From Actinomycetota bacterium (GTDB lineage: Bacteria; Actinomycetota; Thermoleophilia; Solirubrobacterales; Thermoleophilaceae): 11,711 nucleotides of DNA. The stretch covers positions 1 to 11,711 of the forward strand of contig VAXR01000077.1 of NCBI GenBank assembly GCA_005885165.1. The letters run 5' to 3'. Shown one piece after another: positions 5,792 to 11,698 of the stretch; the first letter of the stretch is position 1, and each line of letters begins with the position of its first letter. A model generated the notes under the pieces. That model was not told the DNA's origin and did no database searches. It worked only from the letters and a program-made list of their open reading frames with translations. A program made the position numbers and the translations under genes.

Positions 5792-6553
5792 ATGCGCGTG
5801 GCATTCGACGTCGGACAGGCAGATTTCGAGCAGCGAGTGATCGCGCGATCGCAGGAGGTCCCCGTCGTCGTGGACTTCTGGGCCGAGTGGTGCGCGCCCT
5901 GCCGGGCCCTCGGGCAGGCGCTCGAGCGCGCCGCGGCCGCACACGAGGGGCGGGTCGAGCTCGCGAAGGTCGACGTGGACCAGAACCAGGAGCTGGCCCA
6001 GGCGTTCCGCGTCCAGGGGATCCCCGCCGTCAAGGCGTTCTCCGGTGGGCGCGTCGTCGACGAGTTCACGGGGGCGATTCCGCCGGCCGAGATCGAGCGC
6101 TTCTTCGACCGCCTGGTTCCATCCGACGCCGAGCTTGCGGCCGCCCGAGCGATCGAGTCGGGCGACGAGCAGGAGCTGCGGCGGGCCCTCGAGGCCGATT
6201 CGCGCAACGCCGGCGCCGCCGCGGCGCTGGCCAGGATCCTGCTCGAGCGCGGAGAGAACGAGGAGGCGCTGGCCGTCATCGAGCCGTTCGAGCACGACTT
6301 CGTGGCCGCCGGGCTGGCCGCCCGCGCGCGCCTGGCGCTCGTGGGCGAGCCGGATCTGAGCGAGGCGTTCGAGGCATGGGACCGCGGCGATCACGCGACC
6401 GCCCTCGAGCAGCTCCAATCGGCCCTCGCGTCGGATGGCAGCGAGACCCGAGAGGAGATCCGCAGGCTGATGGTGGCGATTTTCACCGAGCTAGGACCGG
6501 ACCACCCGCTCGCGCGCGAGCACCGCCGCCGGCTGTCGGCCGTCCTCTACTGA
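5792..6553 (+). CDS. Thioredoxin-domain protein with C-terminal TPR-like region (CnoX/YbbN type)
   Basis: A protein of 253 residues. The N-terminal thioredoxin fold spans about 1-108, with WAEWCAPCR (30-38; redox pair C34 and C37, CAPC rather than the classic CGPC) and the cis-proline loop GIPAV (76-80). From about 112 to 253 the chain is helical and TPR-like (AARAIESGDEQELRRALEAD; ARILLERGENEEALAVIEPF), ending in FTELGPDHPLAREHRRRLSAVLY. This is the arrangement of YbbN/CnoX chaperedoxins, which bind unfolded or oxidised substrates and pass them to chaperones. In E. coli the CnoX active site is SXXC and lacks redox activity; here both Cys are kept, so it may be redox-active. There is no signal peptide, so it is cytoplasmic. 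GTG 5798 is an alternative start two codons in. Confidence 0.9.
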   Translation: MRVAFDVGQADFEQRVIARSQEVPVVVDFWAEWCAPCRALGQALERAAAAHEGRVELAKVDVDQNQELAQAFRVQGIPAVKAFSGGRVVDEFTGAIPPAEIERFFDRLVPSDAELAAARAIESGDEQELRRALEADSRNAGAAAALARILLERGENEEALAVIEPFEHDFVAAGLAARARLALVGEPDLSEAFEAWDRGDHATALEQLQSALASDGSETREEIRRLMVAIFTELGPDHPLAREHRRRLSAVLY

Positions 6554-6574
6554 CGCGTTCGGGCTCGGGCTCGC

Positions 6575-7204
6575 CTACTGCCGCGTGGCGGCCTTGCGGG
6601 CTTCCGCGCGCCGCTTCTCGGTGGCGCGCGACTGGCGTCTTCGCCCGAACACGGTGAGCACGCCGAGCACGGCCACGACGACGAGCACCCCGATCAGGAT
6701 CGCCCCCGCCGCGCCGATGCCGCCGAACGGCAGCGCCACGAGCTCGACGAGCCCAAAGCCGGCCGCGACGAGCACGATCACCAGCGCCAGCAGCAAGACG
6801 AAGCCGCGGGCGCGCAGCAGGATGCTCGAGCCCGGGGGAGGGGAGATGAGGCCCATCACCCGGAGCAGGAGGAGCTGCCGGCTCGAGGGCGGCTCCTGTC
6901 CTAGCTTCTCGACCGCCTCCTTCAGCTGGTCGGGCCGGCGCTCGGCCAGCGCCAACGACGCCTTCATCATCTGGCGCAGCGCGGGGCGCTCCTGCGGGTG
7001 GGCGCCGGCCAGCGCCTCGTTGAAGTACGCACGGGCCTGCTTCGCCTCGTAGCGCTCGGCCGCCCTGGCGCCGAGGATCGCGCGCGCGGCCACGCGGTGC
7101 CTGGTCTCGCGCAGGAGCTGCTCGTCGGTGCGCGACTCGAGCTGCTGGACGGCGCCGAGCGTCCCCGCCCGGTACTGCATGCGCTGCTGGCGCTGCTTGG
7201 CCAC
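6575..7204 (-). CDS. Uncharacterised protein with two membrane helices
   Basis: A protein of 209 residues that I do not recognise. The first 120 residues are helical and charged (Arg/Gln/Glu-rich, e.g. EALAGAHPQERPALRQMMKA and AERRPDQLKEAVEKLG), perhaps a small helical-repeat or coiled-coil region. Then follow PPPG, two strongly hydrophobic helices (about 134-157 and 163-186) joined by a Pro-Gly loop, and a very basic tail with about ten Arg/Lys in the last 23 residues. The positive-inside rule places both long ends in the cytoplasm. The GTG start at 7204-7202 has no Shine-Dalgarno site; CAGACT lies six bases upstream of it. The gene converges on the thioredoxin gene with 21 bases between stops and is divergent from the ArsR gene. 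No operon partner is visible. Confidence 0.72.
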   Translation of the reverse strand: MAKQRQQRMQYRAGTLGAVQQLESRTDEQLLRETRHRVAARAILGARAAERYEAKQARAYFNEALAGAHPQERPALRQMMKASLALAERRPDQLKEAVEKLGQEPPSSRQLLLLRVMGLISPPPGSSILLRARGFVLLLALVIVLVAAGFGLVELVALPFGGIGAAGAILIGVLVVVAVLGVLTVFGRRRQSRATEKRRAEARKAATRQ

Positions 7205-7342
7205 GGGCCAAGTCTGGCAAACGGGGCGGCGTACTTTCGCGCTGGTAGCGATGACTGGATCGCGAAGACGACTGGTCGCTGCGCACGACCGTCGCTATGC
7301 TCGCTATTCGATGCTTCGTCTCCGGTCGAACTCCTCGCAGGG
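7205..7342. promoter_or_regulatory. Divergent intergenic region with short repeats before the ArsR gene
   Basis: 138 bases between divergent genes. It holds a direct repeat of TCGCTAT (7292-7298 and 7301-7307), and TATGCT at 7296-7301 could be a plus-strand -10 box. There is also a short inverted pair, GCGAT and ATCGC with a six-base gap, at about 7247-7262. These are candidates for promoter and ArsR operator, but each is short and weak in such GC-rich DNA. Confidence 0.3.
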
Positions 7343-7651
7343 ATGAGGACGCTTCATCACCCCAGACTCGACGAGCTGAGCCTCCCGGACGTGCTGCATG
7401 CCTTGAGCGATCCGGTGCGGCTCGAGATCGTCCGAATGCTCGGCGACCTGGAGGAGCGGCCGTGCAGCTCGGTCGAGGCGAAGGTCGCCAAATCGACGCT
7501 CTCGCACCATTTCAAGGTGCTGCGGGAAGCAGGAATCACGCACACGCGGGCGAACGGCACACACAGGCTGATGTCGCTCCGCAAGGATGATCTCGACAGG
7601 CGCTTCCCCGGGCTGATCAGCTCGGTCCTGAAGGCTGTCAAGACTCGCTGA
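7343..7651 (+). CDS. ArsR-family winged-helix transcriptional regulator
   Basis: A protein of 102 residues. It has the ArsR layout: LHALSDPVRLEIVRML (18-33) as the first helices, the recognition helix region KSTLSHHFKVLREAGI (50-65), then a beta wing THTRANGTHRLMSLR (66-80) and a C-terminal dimer helix with RRFPGLISSVLKAV (86-99). Only one Cys is present (C41) and there is no CxC metal box, so a metal-sensing role of the classic type is unlikely. The RRFPGL tail is common in actinobacterial members that control efflux or oxidoreductase genes. The ATG at 7343 was chosen because the fold begins within the next 15 residues; there is no good Shine-Dalgarno site. No obvious target lies next to it apart from the divergent membrane gene and the downstream sigma gene. 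Confidence 0.88.
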   Translation: MRTLHHPRLDELSLPDVLHALSDPVRLEIVRMLGDLEERPCSSVEAKVAKSTLSHHFKVLREAGITHTRANGTHRLMSLRKDDLDRRFPGLISSVLKAVKTR

Positions 7652-7654
7652 GCC

Positions 7655-7669
7655 GCGCGAAGTTCGCGC
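7655..7669. promoter_or_regulatory. 7-1-7 palindrome after the ArsR stop codon
   Basis: Arms GCGCGAA and TTCGCGC flank a single G, three bases after the ArsR stop. As RNA it gives a five-pair GC stem with a five-base loop, but no U-tract follows, so it is a weak terminator candidate. As DNA it is a possible operator for the following sigma gene. Confidence 0.4.
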
Positions 7670-7690
7670 AGCTTCCGCCGATTACCGGTG

Positions 7691-7696
7691 TTGACA
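7691..7696 (+). promoter_or_regulatory. Candidate -35 element of the sigma gene
   Basis: A perfect TTGACA in otherwise GC-rich DNA, about 100 bases before the sigma start. No consensus -10 lies at 16-18 bases. TATCAC is at 14 bases (7711-7716) and TAAGCT at 25 (7722-7727), so the promoter call is uncertain. Confidence 0.4.
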
Positions 7697-7698
7697 TA

Positions 7699-7716
7699 GT
7701 GAGTCCCGGGTATCAC
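7699..7716. promoter_or_regulatory. Imperfect 18-base palindrome centred on CCCGGG
   Basis: Outer arms GTGA and TCAC and the centre CCCGGG are symmetric; 14 of 18 positions match. It lies just after the TTGACA box, where a bound protein would block or alter promoter use. It may be an operator. Confidence 0.35.
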
Positions 7717-7763
7717 CTTGCTAAGCTTCTATTCCCGGCGAACTTTCGAAACTTTTTAACAAC

Positions 7764-7787
7764 TTCGGGTTACATAAGTAACCGGAA
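7764..7787. promoter_or_regulatory. 10-4-10 inverted repeat directly before the sigma start
   Basis: Arms TTCGGGTTAC and GTAACCGGAA flank ATAA with one mismatched pair; the inner six bases on each side pair perfectly. It ends four bases before ATG 7792. In DNA it may be an operator. In mRNA the hairpin would cover the ribosome-binding region (CCGGAA) and could restrict translation. A further small palindrome, TTTCGAAA, lies at 7744-7751. Confidence 0.5.
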
Positions 7788-7791
7788 CCTG

Positions 7792-8763
7792 ATGCCAGCC
7801 ACGAAGAAGAAGACGAAGACAACCCGCAAGCACGCCTCTAAGACCGCCGACAAGCCCCGTCGGCGGTTCGCGCGTACGCCCGAGGAGCGTGCGGCAGCGC
7901 GGCGTGGGGCGGACGAGGCGCGCCACCACGAGGTGGAGGACGTCACGACCGACTCGCTCCAGCTGTTCTTCAACGCTGCCCGGAAGTACCCGCTGCTGAC
8001 GGCCGCCGAGGAGGTCGAGCTGGCGCAGCGGATCGAGAAGGGCGACGTGGAGGCCAAGGACCGCATGGTCAACTCAAACCTGCGGCTCGTCGTCTCCGTG
8101 GCGCGTAAGTACCAGGGCCACGGGCTGTCGCTCGGCGACCTCGTGCAGGAGGGCATGCTCGGCCTGATCCGGGCCACCGAGAAGTTCGACTGGCGGCGCG
8201 GCTTCAAGTTCTCGACCTACGCGACGCTGTGGATCCGGCAGGCGATCCAGCGCGGGCTGGAGAACAGCTCGCGGACGATCCGGCTGCCCGTTCACATCGC
8301 GCAGCGCGAGCGGAAGATCAACCGGACCGAGCGCGAGCTCGCCACGAAGCTGGGCCGCGAGCCCACCGAGGACGAGCTGGCGGCGGCGGTCGAGCTGCCC
8401 GTCGACCAGGTCATCGAGATCCGCAAGGCGGCGCGGCCGCTCACGAGCCTCGACCAGCCGGTCGGCGACGACGGCGAGACCGCCTTCGGCGACCTCCTCG
8501 CCTCGAACTCGCCCAACCCCGAGGACGAGGTCGTGACCGGCGCCGGCACTAGCGCGGTTCAGGAGGCGGTCAACCGCCTGCCCGAGCGCGAGCGCGACGT
8601 GGTCGAGCTCCGGTTCGGCCTGGGCGGGCGCGAGCCGACGCCTCTCCGCGAGACCGGGCGCAAGCTCGGCATCTCCGCGGAGCGCGTGAGGCAGATCGAG
8701 GAAGACGCTCTCGAGCGGCTGGCCGAGAGCGGCGATCTCGCCTCGCTGCGCGACGCCGCGTAA
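7792..8763 (+). CDS. RNA polymerase sigma factor, sigma-70 family (RpoD/SigB-like group 1/2)
   Basis: A protein of 323 residues. After a basic N-terminal tail (residues 1-45, KKKTKTTRKH) come region 1.2 (about 54-85, DSLQLFFNAARKYPLLTAAE), region 2 (about 96-152, with NLRLVVSVARKY, GDLVQEGMLGLIRATEKFD and STYATLWIRQAI), region 3 (about 158-240, RTIRLPVHIAQ) and region 4 (about 259-311, LPERERDVVELRFGL and ISAERVRQIEEDALERL). Region 1.1 is absent and the C-terminus stops soon after region 4, so a group 2 or alternative factor is likelier than the main housekeeping one. It directs RNA polymerase to -35/-10 promoters. The ATG at 7792 follows an AT-richer leader with several palindromes. An in-frame GTG at 7699 would add 31 residues, but that stretch looks like leader, not protein. 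Confidence 0.93.
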   Translation: MPATKKKTKTTRKHASKTADKPRRRFARTPEERAAARRGADEARHHEVEDVTTDSLQLFFNAARKYPLLTAAEEVELAQRIEKGDVEAKDRMVNSNLRLVVSVARKYQGHGLSLGDLVQEGMLGLIRATEKFDWRRGFKFSTYATLWIRQAIQRGLENSSRTIRLPVHIAQRERKINRTERELATKLGREPTEDELAAAVELPVDQVIEIRKAARPLTSLDQPVGDDGETAFGDLLASNSPNPEDEVVTGAGTSAVQEAVNRLPERERDVVELRFGLGGREPTPLRETGRKLGISAERVRQIEEDALERLAESGDLASLRDAA

Positions 8764-8815
8764 GAACCGGCTCGGCCGACCTCACATTGCAGCGCGCCCT
8801 AGCGTTCTTAGGGTC

Positions 8816-9292
8816 GTGACGCTGCCACCGTTCCAGGCCCTGCTGGACGACCACGCCGAGGCGATCCATCGCTTCCTGGTCGGACTGGTGGGGCCGGCGG
8901 AGGCGGAGGACTGCTTCCAGGAGACGTTCCTGGCGGCGCTGCGGTCGTATACGCGGCTCCGGGAGGGATCGAATCTCCGGGCGTGGCTGTTCACCGTGGC
9001 GCGGAGCAAGGCAATGGACGCCCACCGGCGCTCGAGACGGGCGCCGGTGCCGGTGGCCGAGCCTCCCGAGCCGCGGCGGAGCGGCAACGGCGGCCATGGG
9101 GTCGAGCCCGTAGACGGGGACCTCTGGGCCGCGGTCGCGGCCCTGCCGGAGAAGCAGAGGGCGGCGGTCGTGCTGCGATTCACGTGCGACCTGTCGCATC
9201 GCGAGATCGGGCGTGTGCTCGACTGCAGCGACGACGCCGCGCGGCGCAGCGTTCACGAGGGCGTAAAGCGATTGAGAGAGGTTTGGGCATGA
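8816..9292 (+). CDS. ECF-type sigma factor (group 4)
   Basis: A protein of 158 residues with only sigma regions 2 and 4. Region 2 spans about 6-72: FQALLDDHAEAIHRFL, then AEAEDCFQETFLAAL (28-42) and LRAWLFTVARSKAMDAHRR (54-72). A Pro/Gly-rich linker (76-100) leads to region 4 (about 104-156): LPEKQRAAVVLRFTCDLSHREIG and the recognition helix with DDAARRSVHEGVKRLREVW. This is the ECF layout, although somewhat short. The GTG at 8816 lies 52 bases after the RpoD-like gene; TAGGGT (8809-8814) sits one base before it. Its stop overlaps the alkyltransferase ATG by four bases (ATGA), so the two proteins are translationally coupled. No anti-sigma gene is adjacent. Confidence 0.9.
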   Translation: MTLPPFQALLDDHAEAIHRFLVGLVGPAEAEDCFQETFLAALRSYTRLREGSNLRAWLFTVARSKAMDAHRRSRRAPVPVAEPPEPRRSGNGGHGVEPVDGDLWAAVAALPEKQRAAVVLRFTCDLSHREIGRVLDCSDDAARRSVHEGVKRLREVWA

Positions 9293-9906
9293 GCGATCGA
9301 ATCGAAGAGCTGCTCCGCACGGGCGGCGGCGATGGAGTGGGGGAGGCGGTCGAGCGATTCCTCGCAAAGGCCGAGGACGGCCAGCTCCTCGACGTTGCCT
9401 ACGCTCGCGCCGAGTCGCCGTTCGGCGACCTGCTCGTGGCCGCTACGCCGCGCGGCCTCGTGCGCGTCGGCTTCCTGCACACGATGGACGAGGACGCCGT
9501 GCTCGACGAGCTCGCCACGCGGATCTCGCCGCGCGTGCTGCGCTCGCCGGCCCGGCTCGACGACGTCCGGCGCCAGCTCGACGAGTACTTCGATGGCCGG
9601 CGCCGGCGCTTCGAGCTCCGGACCGACCGCGCCCTGATCCACGGCTTCGCGCGCAAGGTGCTCGCGCAGACGGCCCGGATCCCGTACGGGAGCTTCCTCA
9701 CCTACGGTGAGGTGGCGGCGGAGGCCGGCAACCCGCGCGCCCATCGCGCAGCGGGCAGCGCCCTCGCGCGCAACCCGATCCCGATCGTCATCCCCTGCCA
9801 CCGCGTGCTGAGGAGCGGCGGGGTGATCGGCAACTACGGCGGCGGGCCGGAGATGAAGGCGCGGCTGCTCGCGCTCGAGGGCGCGAAGGTGGCCGGCACG
9901 TCGTAG
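9289..9906 (+). CDS. ogt: Methylated-DNA-[protein]-cysteine S-methyltransferase (Ogt type)
   Basis: A protein of 205 residues. It repairs O6-alkylguanine by moving the alkyl group to its own Cys in a suicide reaction. The C-terminal DNA-binding domain spans about 117-200: IPYGSFLTYGEVA (131-143), AHRAAGSALARNP (151-163) with the family's Arg finger at about R153, the active site IPCHRV (168-173; C170), and GNYGGG (181-186). An N-terminal RNase-H-like domain covers about 36-110. The first 35 or so residues (RIEELLRT, VERFLAKAEDG) are an extra helical stretch not found in short Ogt proteins. The ATG at 9289 overlaps the ECF sigma stop. This pairing hints that alkylation status and sigma activity are linked, which is inference. 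Confidence 0.94.
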   Translation: MSDRIEELLRTGGGDGVGEAVERFLAKAEDGQLLDVAYARAESPFGDLLVAATPRGLVRVGFLHTMDEDAVLDELATRISPRVLRSPARLDDVRRQLDEYFDGRRRRFELRTDRALIHGFARKVLAQTARIPYGSFLTYGEVAAEAGNPRAHRAAGSALARNPIPIVIPCHRVLRSGGVIGNYGGGPEMKARLLALEGAKVAGTS

Positions 9907-9925
9907 TTGCTGCGACAATGCGCCG

Positions 9926-10849
9926 ATGCGCGGGCGTACCCCTAGCCGGCTTGTCGCCTTCTTCGCTGCCCTCGCGGCATGCCTGACGCTTGGCGCCTGC
10001 GGCGGGGGCGGCTCGACCGTCTCCACCAAGCTCGTCTCCGACGCCGTCTCGACGACGTCTAACGGCGGAGCCTTCAGGATCGCGATCAGCGGCTCGTTCC
10101 GCATCCCGCAGCTGAACAGGCCGATCCCGCTGAACGGGAGCGGGATCGTCGATCCGCGCACCCGCAGCGGCAAGGTGACGGTCGACATGTCGTCGCTCAG
10201 CGGGCTACTTGGCGGCCAGCTCGGCCAGACGGCGGGCGGCGCGCTGAAGATCGACGAGGTCTTCGCCCAGCACGTCATCTACATGAAGGCGCCCTTCTAC
10301 GCGCGCTTCCTGCCGAAGGGGAAGAGCTGGCTGCGGCTCGACATCCAGCAGTTCGGCCGCAAGTTCGGCATCAACGTCGACCAGCTGACGCAGTTCAGCG
10401 GCGGCGATCCCCGCCAGACGCTCGACCAGCTCCGGGCCGTATCCGGCGACGTGAAGAAGGTCGGCTCGGGCACGGTTCGCGGCGTGCCGACCACGCACTA
10501 CAGGGCTACGGTCGACCTCAACCGCTACCCGAAGCGCCTGCCAGCGGCCCAGCGCGCCTCAGCCGAGCAGAGCGTCAAGCGGCTCATCCAGCTCACGCAC
10601 ATCTCGAAGATCCCCGAGGACCTATGGATCGACTCCCAGAAGCGCGTGCGGCGGATCCGCCTCGTCTACTCGTTCCAGCCCGCGAACGCTTCCAAGGGCC
10701 AGAAGGTCTCGTTCGACGAGACGCTCGACCTCTACGACTTTGGCGTGAGGGAGTCGATCGCCGCTCCGCCGGCCAGCCAGACGGTCGACTTCACCTCGCT
10801 GCTCAGCCAGCTCTCGCAGGGGCGCGGCCTGGGCCGCACCGGCCCGTAA
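9926..10849 (+). CDS. Secreted lipoprotein, LppX/LprG-like
   Basis: A protein of 307 residues with a lipoprotein signal: basic RGRTPSR, hydrophobic core about 9-22, lipobox LGAC (22-25) with the lipidated Cys at C25, then a Gly/Ser linker. The mature part has repeated beta strands (AFRIAISGSFRI, GSGIVDPRTRSGKVTVDMSS, VIYMKAPFYARFL, GVPTTHYRATVDL, LWIDSQKRVRRIRLVYSF) typical of the LolA/LppX/LprG fold. Mycobacterial members of that fold carry lipids across the periplasm, but this specific job is not shown here. The ATG at 9926 follows GACAAT by six bases and has no Shine-Dalgarno site, fitting a leaderless gene. It starts 19 bases after the alkyltransferase stop and may be on its own transcript. 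The stop is TAA at 10847-10849. Confidence 0.85.
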   Translation: MRGRTPSRLVAFFAALAACLTLGACGGGGSTVSTKLVSDAVSTTSNGGAFRIAISGSFRIPQLNRPIPLNGSGIVDPRTRSGKVTVDMSSLSGLLGGQLGQTAGGALKIDEVFAQHVIYMKAPFYARFLPKGKSWLRLDIQQFGRKFGINVDQLTQFSGGDPRQTLDQLRAVSGDVKKVGSGTVRGVPTTHYRATVDLNRYPKRLPAAQRASAEQSVKRLIQLTHISKIPEDLWIDSQKRVRRIRLVYSFQPANASKGQKVSFDETLDLYDFGVRESIAAPPASQTVDFTSLLSQLSQGRGLGRTGP

Positions 10850-10869
10850 GACGCCACTTTCGGCCGCTG

Positions 10870-10906
10870 TCCTGACTTAGTCACACATGGTGTAGCCAGG
10901 TCAGGA
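10870..10906. terminator. Inverted-repeat cluster between convergent genes, possible bidirectional terminator
   Basis: Arms TCCTGAC (10870-10876) and GTCAGGA (10900-10906) enclose 23 bases. Inside are two smaller palindromes: TGACT-T-AGTCA (10873-10883) and ACAC-ATG-GTGT (10883-10893). The site sits between the lipoprotein stop and the sulfotransferase stop, where a terminator for both strands is expected. There is no clear U-tract on either side, so a protein-binding site is an alternative. Confidence 0.4.
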
Positions 10907-10931
10907 TTGCTTTGTGAGACGAGGCGACGGG

Positions 10932-11641
10932 TCAGTTGTGGACCGGAGCCCCGTGCAGCCCGGTCTCGGGCTTCTCGCGCTGGTCCCACCATTCGTTCAC
11001 GACGGCCAGGCCGCCGCTGATAATGCCCTCCCTGAACGACATGGTCTCGTTGAGATGGGGGAGGGGGTCACCGGGCACGTCGACCTCCAGGAACTCGCAG
11101 AGCGGCTCCCACCCTTCCTGCAGGTCCCAAACGAGCAGACGGTCGGGCGGAACGGTGCTCTTCACCGAGTCGTTCCAGCGCTCCATGATCGCGGCCAGGC
11201 CGTCGTCGCTGTGGGTGTCGCCGGCCATCGCGCCGGTCTCCTCGTCCCAGTTCATGCGGGTCATGAGGTTTATGAATCGCCGCCAGAGAGGGTCGAGGGT
11301 CGCGCGGGCATCGGACACGTGCCGCATGACGTCGTCCCCGTAGAAGATCCCCCAGACGGTCTTCCGCATGCTCTTCACCCAGCCCTCGGAACCGCGGACC
11401 GTGAGGACCACCTTCGCGTCCGGGTAGTGCTCCATCAGCTCGGCGTAATAGCGCGCCGACGGCCAGTCGCAGGTCGACTGCGCGCGTTGCCCTCGATGGC
11501 CGCCTTCCAATGAGGCAGCTCGTTCTCGAGGTCCCCGAGGACGTTGCGCATGTGGTAGCAGGGGCCAAGCCCGAGCATCTCGAGCGCGACCATCTGCGTC
11601 GTGGTCGCCGTACGCGGAAGCCCTGCTCCAATCACCTTCAT
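10932..11641 (-). pseudogene. Frameshifted sulfotransferase-family gene
   Basis: Two frames together encode one sulfotransferase-like protein. The first (from ATG 11641) gives MKVIGAGLPRTATTTQMVAL, whose PRTATTT matches the PAPS 5'-phosphosulfate loop, and continues to HWKAAIEGNA (44-53). The second frame picks up at about 11477 with STCDWPSARYYAELMEHYPD, then VVLTVRGSEGWVKS (the 3'-phosphate-binding region), and continues to the TGA at 10934-10932. Relatives I remember have about a dozen residues between the KAA(x)xG and (T)xDWP motifs that are missing here. That suggests an out-of-frame deletion near 11478-11490 rather than one lost base. The first frame alone stops at 68 residues. A Shine-Dalgarno site (GGAGGG, 11657-11652) and an operator-like palindrome lie upstream. 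A sequencing error remains possible. Confidence 0.7.
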
Positions 11642-11651
11642 CGATCGCTCT

Positions 11652-11657
11652 CCCTCC
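11652..11657 (-). promoter_or_regulatory. Ribosome binding site of the sulfotransferase gene
   Basis: GGAGGG on the minus strand ends ten bases before ATG 11641, and the purine run continues toward the start (GGAGGGAGAG). It supports this ATG as the original start of the broken gene. Confidence 0.6.
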
Positions 11658-11666
11658 AGGTTCGTG

Positions 11667-11685
11667 CGGTCGCTGTCAGCGACCG
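11667..11685. promoter_or_regulatory. Perfect 9-1-9 palindrome, likely repressor operator
   Basis: Arms CGGTCGCTG and CAGCGACCG flank one T; two further pairs (GT and AC) extend it after one mismatch. It lies 26 bases before the sulfotransferase start and just downstream of a minus-strand TAGTGT (11692-11687) that could be its -10 box, so a bound repressor would sit at the transcription start. Size and symmetry resemble TetR-family operators. Confidence 0.65.
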
Positions 11686-11698
11686 AACACTAGTCATC

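Noticed and set aside
6554..6574. Terminator between the convergent thioredoxin and membrane genes
   Set aside because: The 21 bases contain only a short CGGGCT repeat and no stem with a U-tract.
6998..7342. N-terminal extension of the ArsR frame
   Set aside because: It covers the divergent membrane gene and the intergenic region; the ArsR fold starts just after 7343.
7699..7791. GTG start adding 31 residues to the sigma factor
   Set aside because: The stretch coincides with the palindromes and promoter-like boxes, and its composition is unlike the gene.
8787..8814. TTGCAG-N16-TAGGGT as promoter of the ECF gene
   Set aside because: The -10 would end one base before the GTG, so the transcript would start inside the gene; kept only as a remark.
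8570..10278. Long minus-strand frames opposite the sigma, alkyltransferase and lipoprotein genes
   Set aside because: The plus-strand genes are certain; these frames are Arg/Pro-rich shadows.
11068..11631. 187-codon minus-strand frame over the sulfotransferase gene
   Set aside because: Third frame of the same DNA, without sulfotransferase motifs; it briefly bridges the frame break but does not restore the protein.
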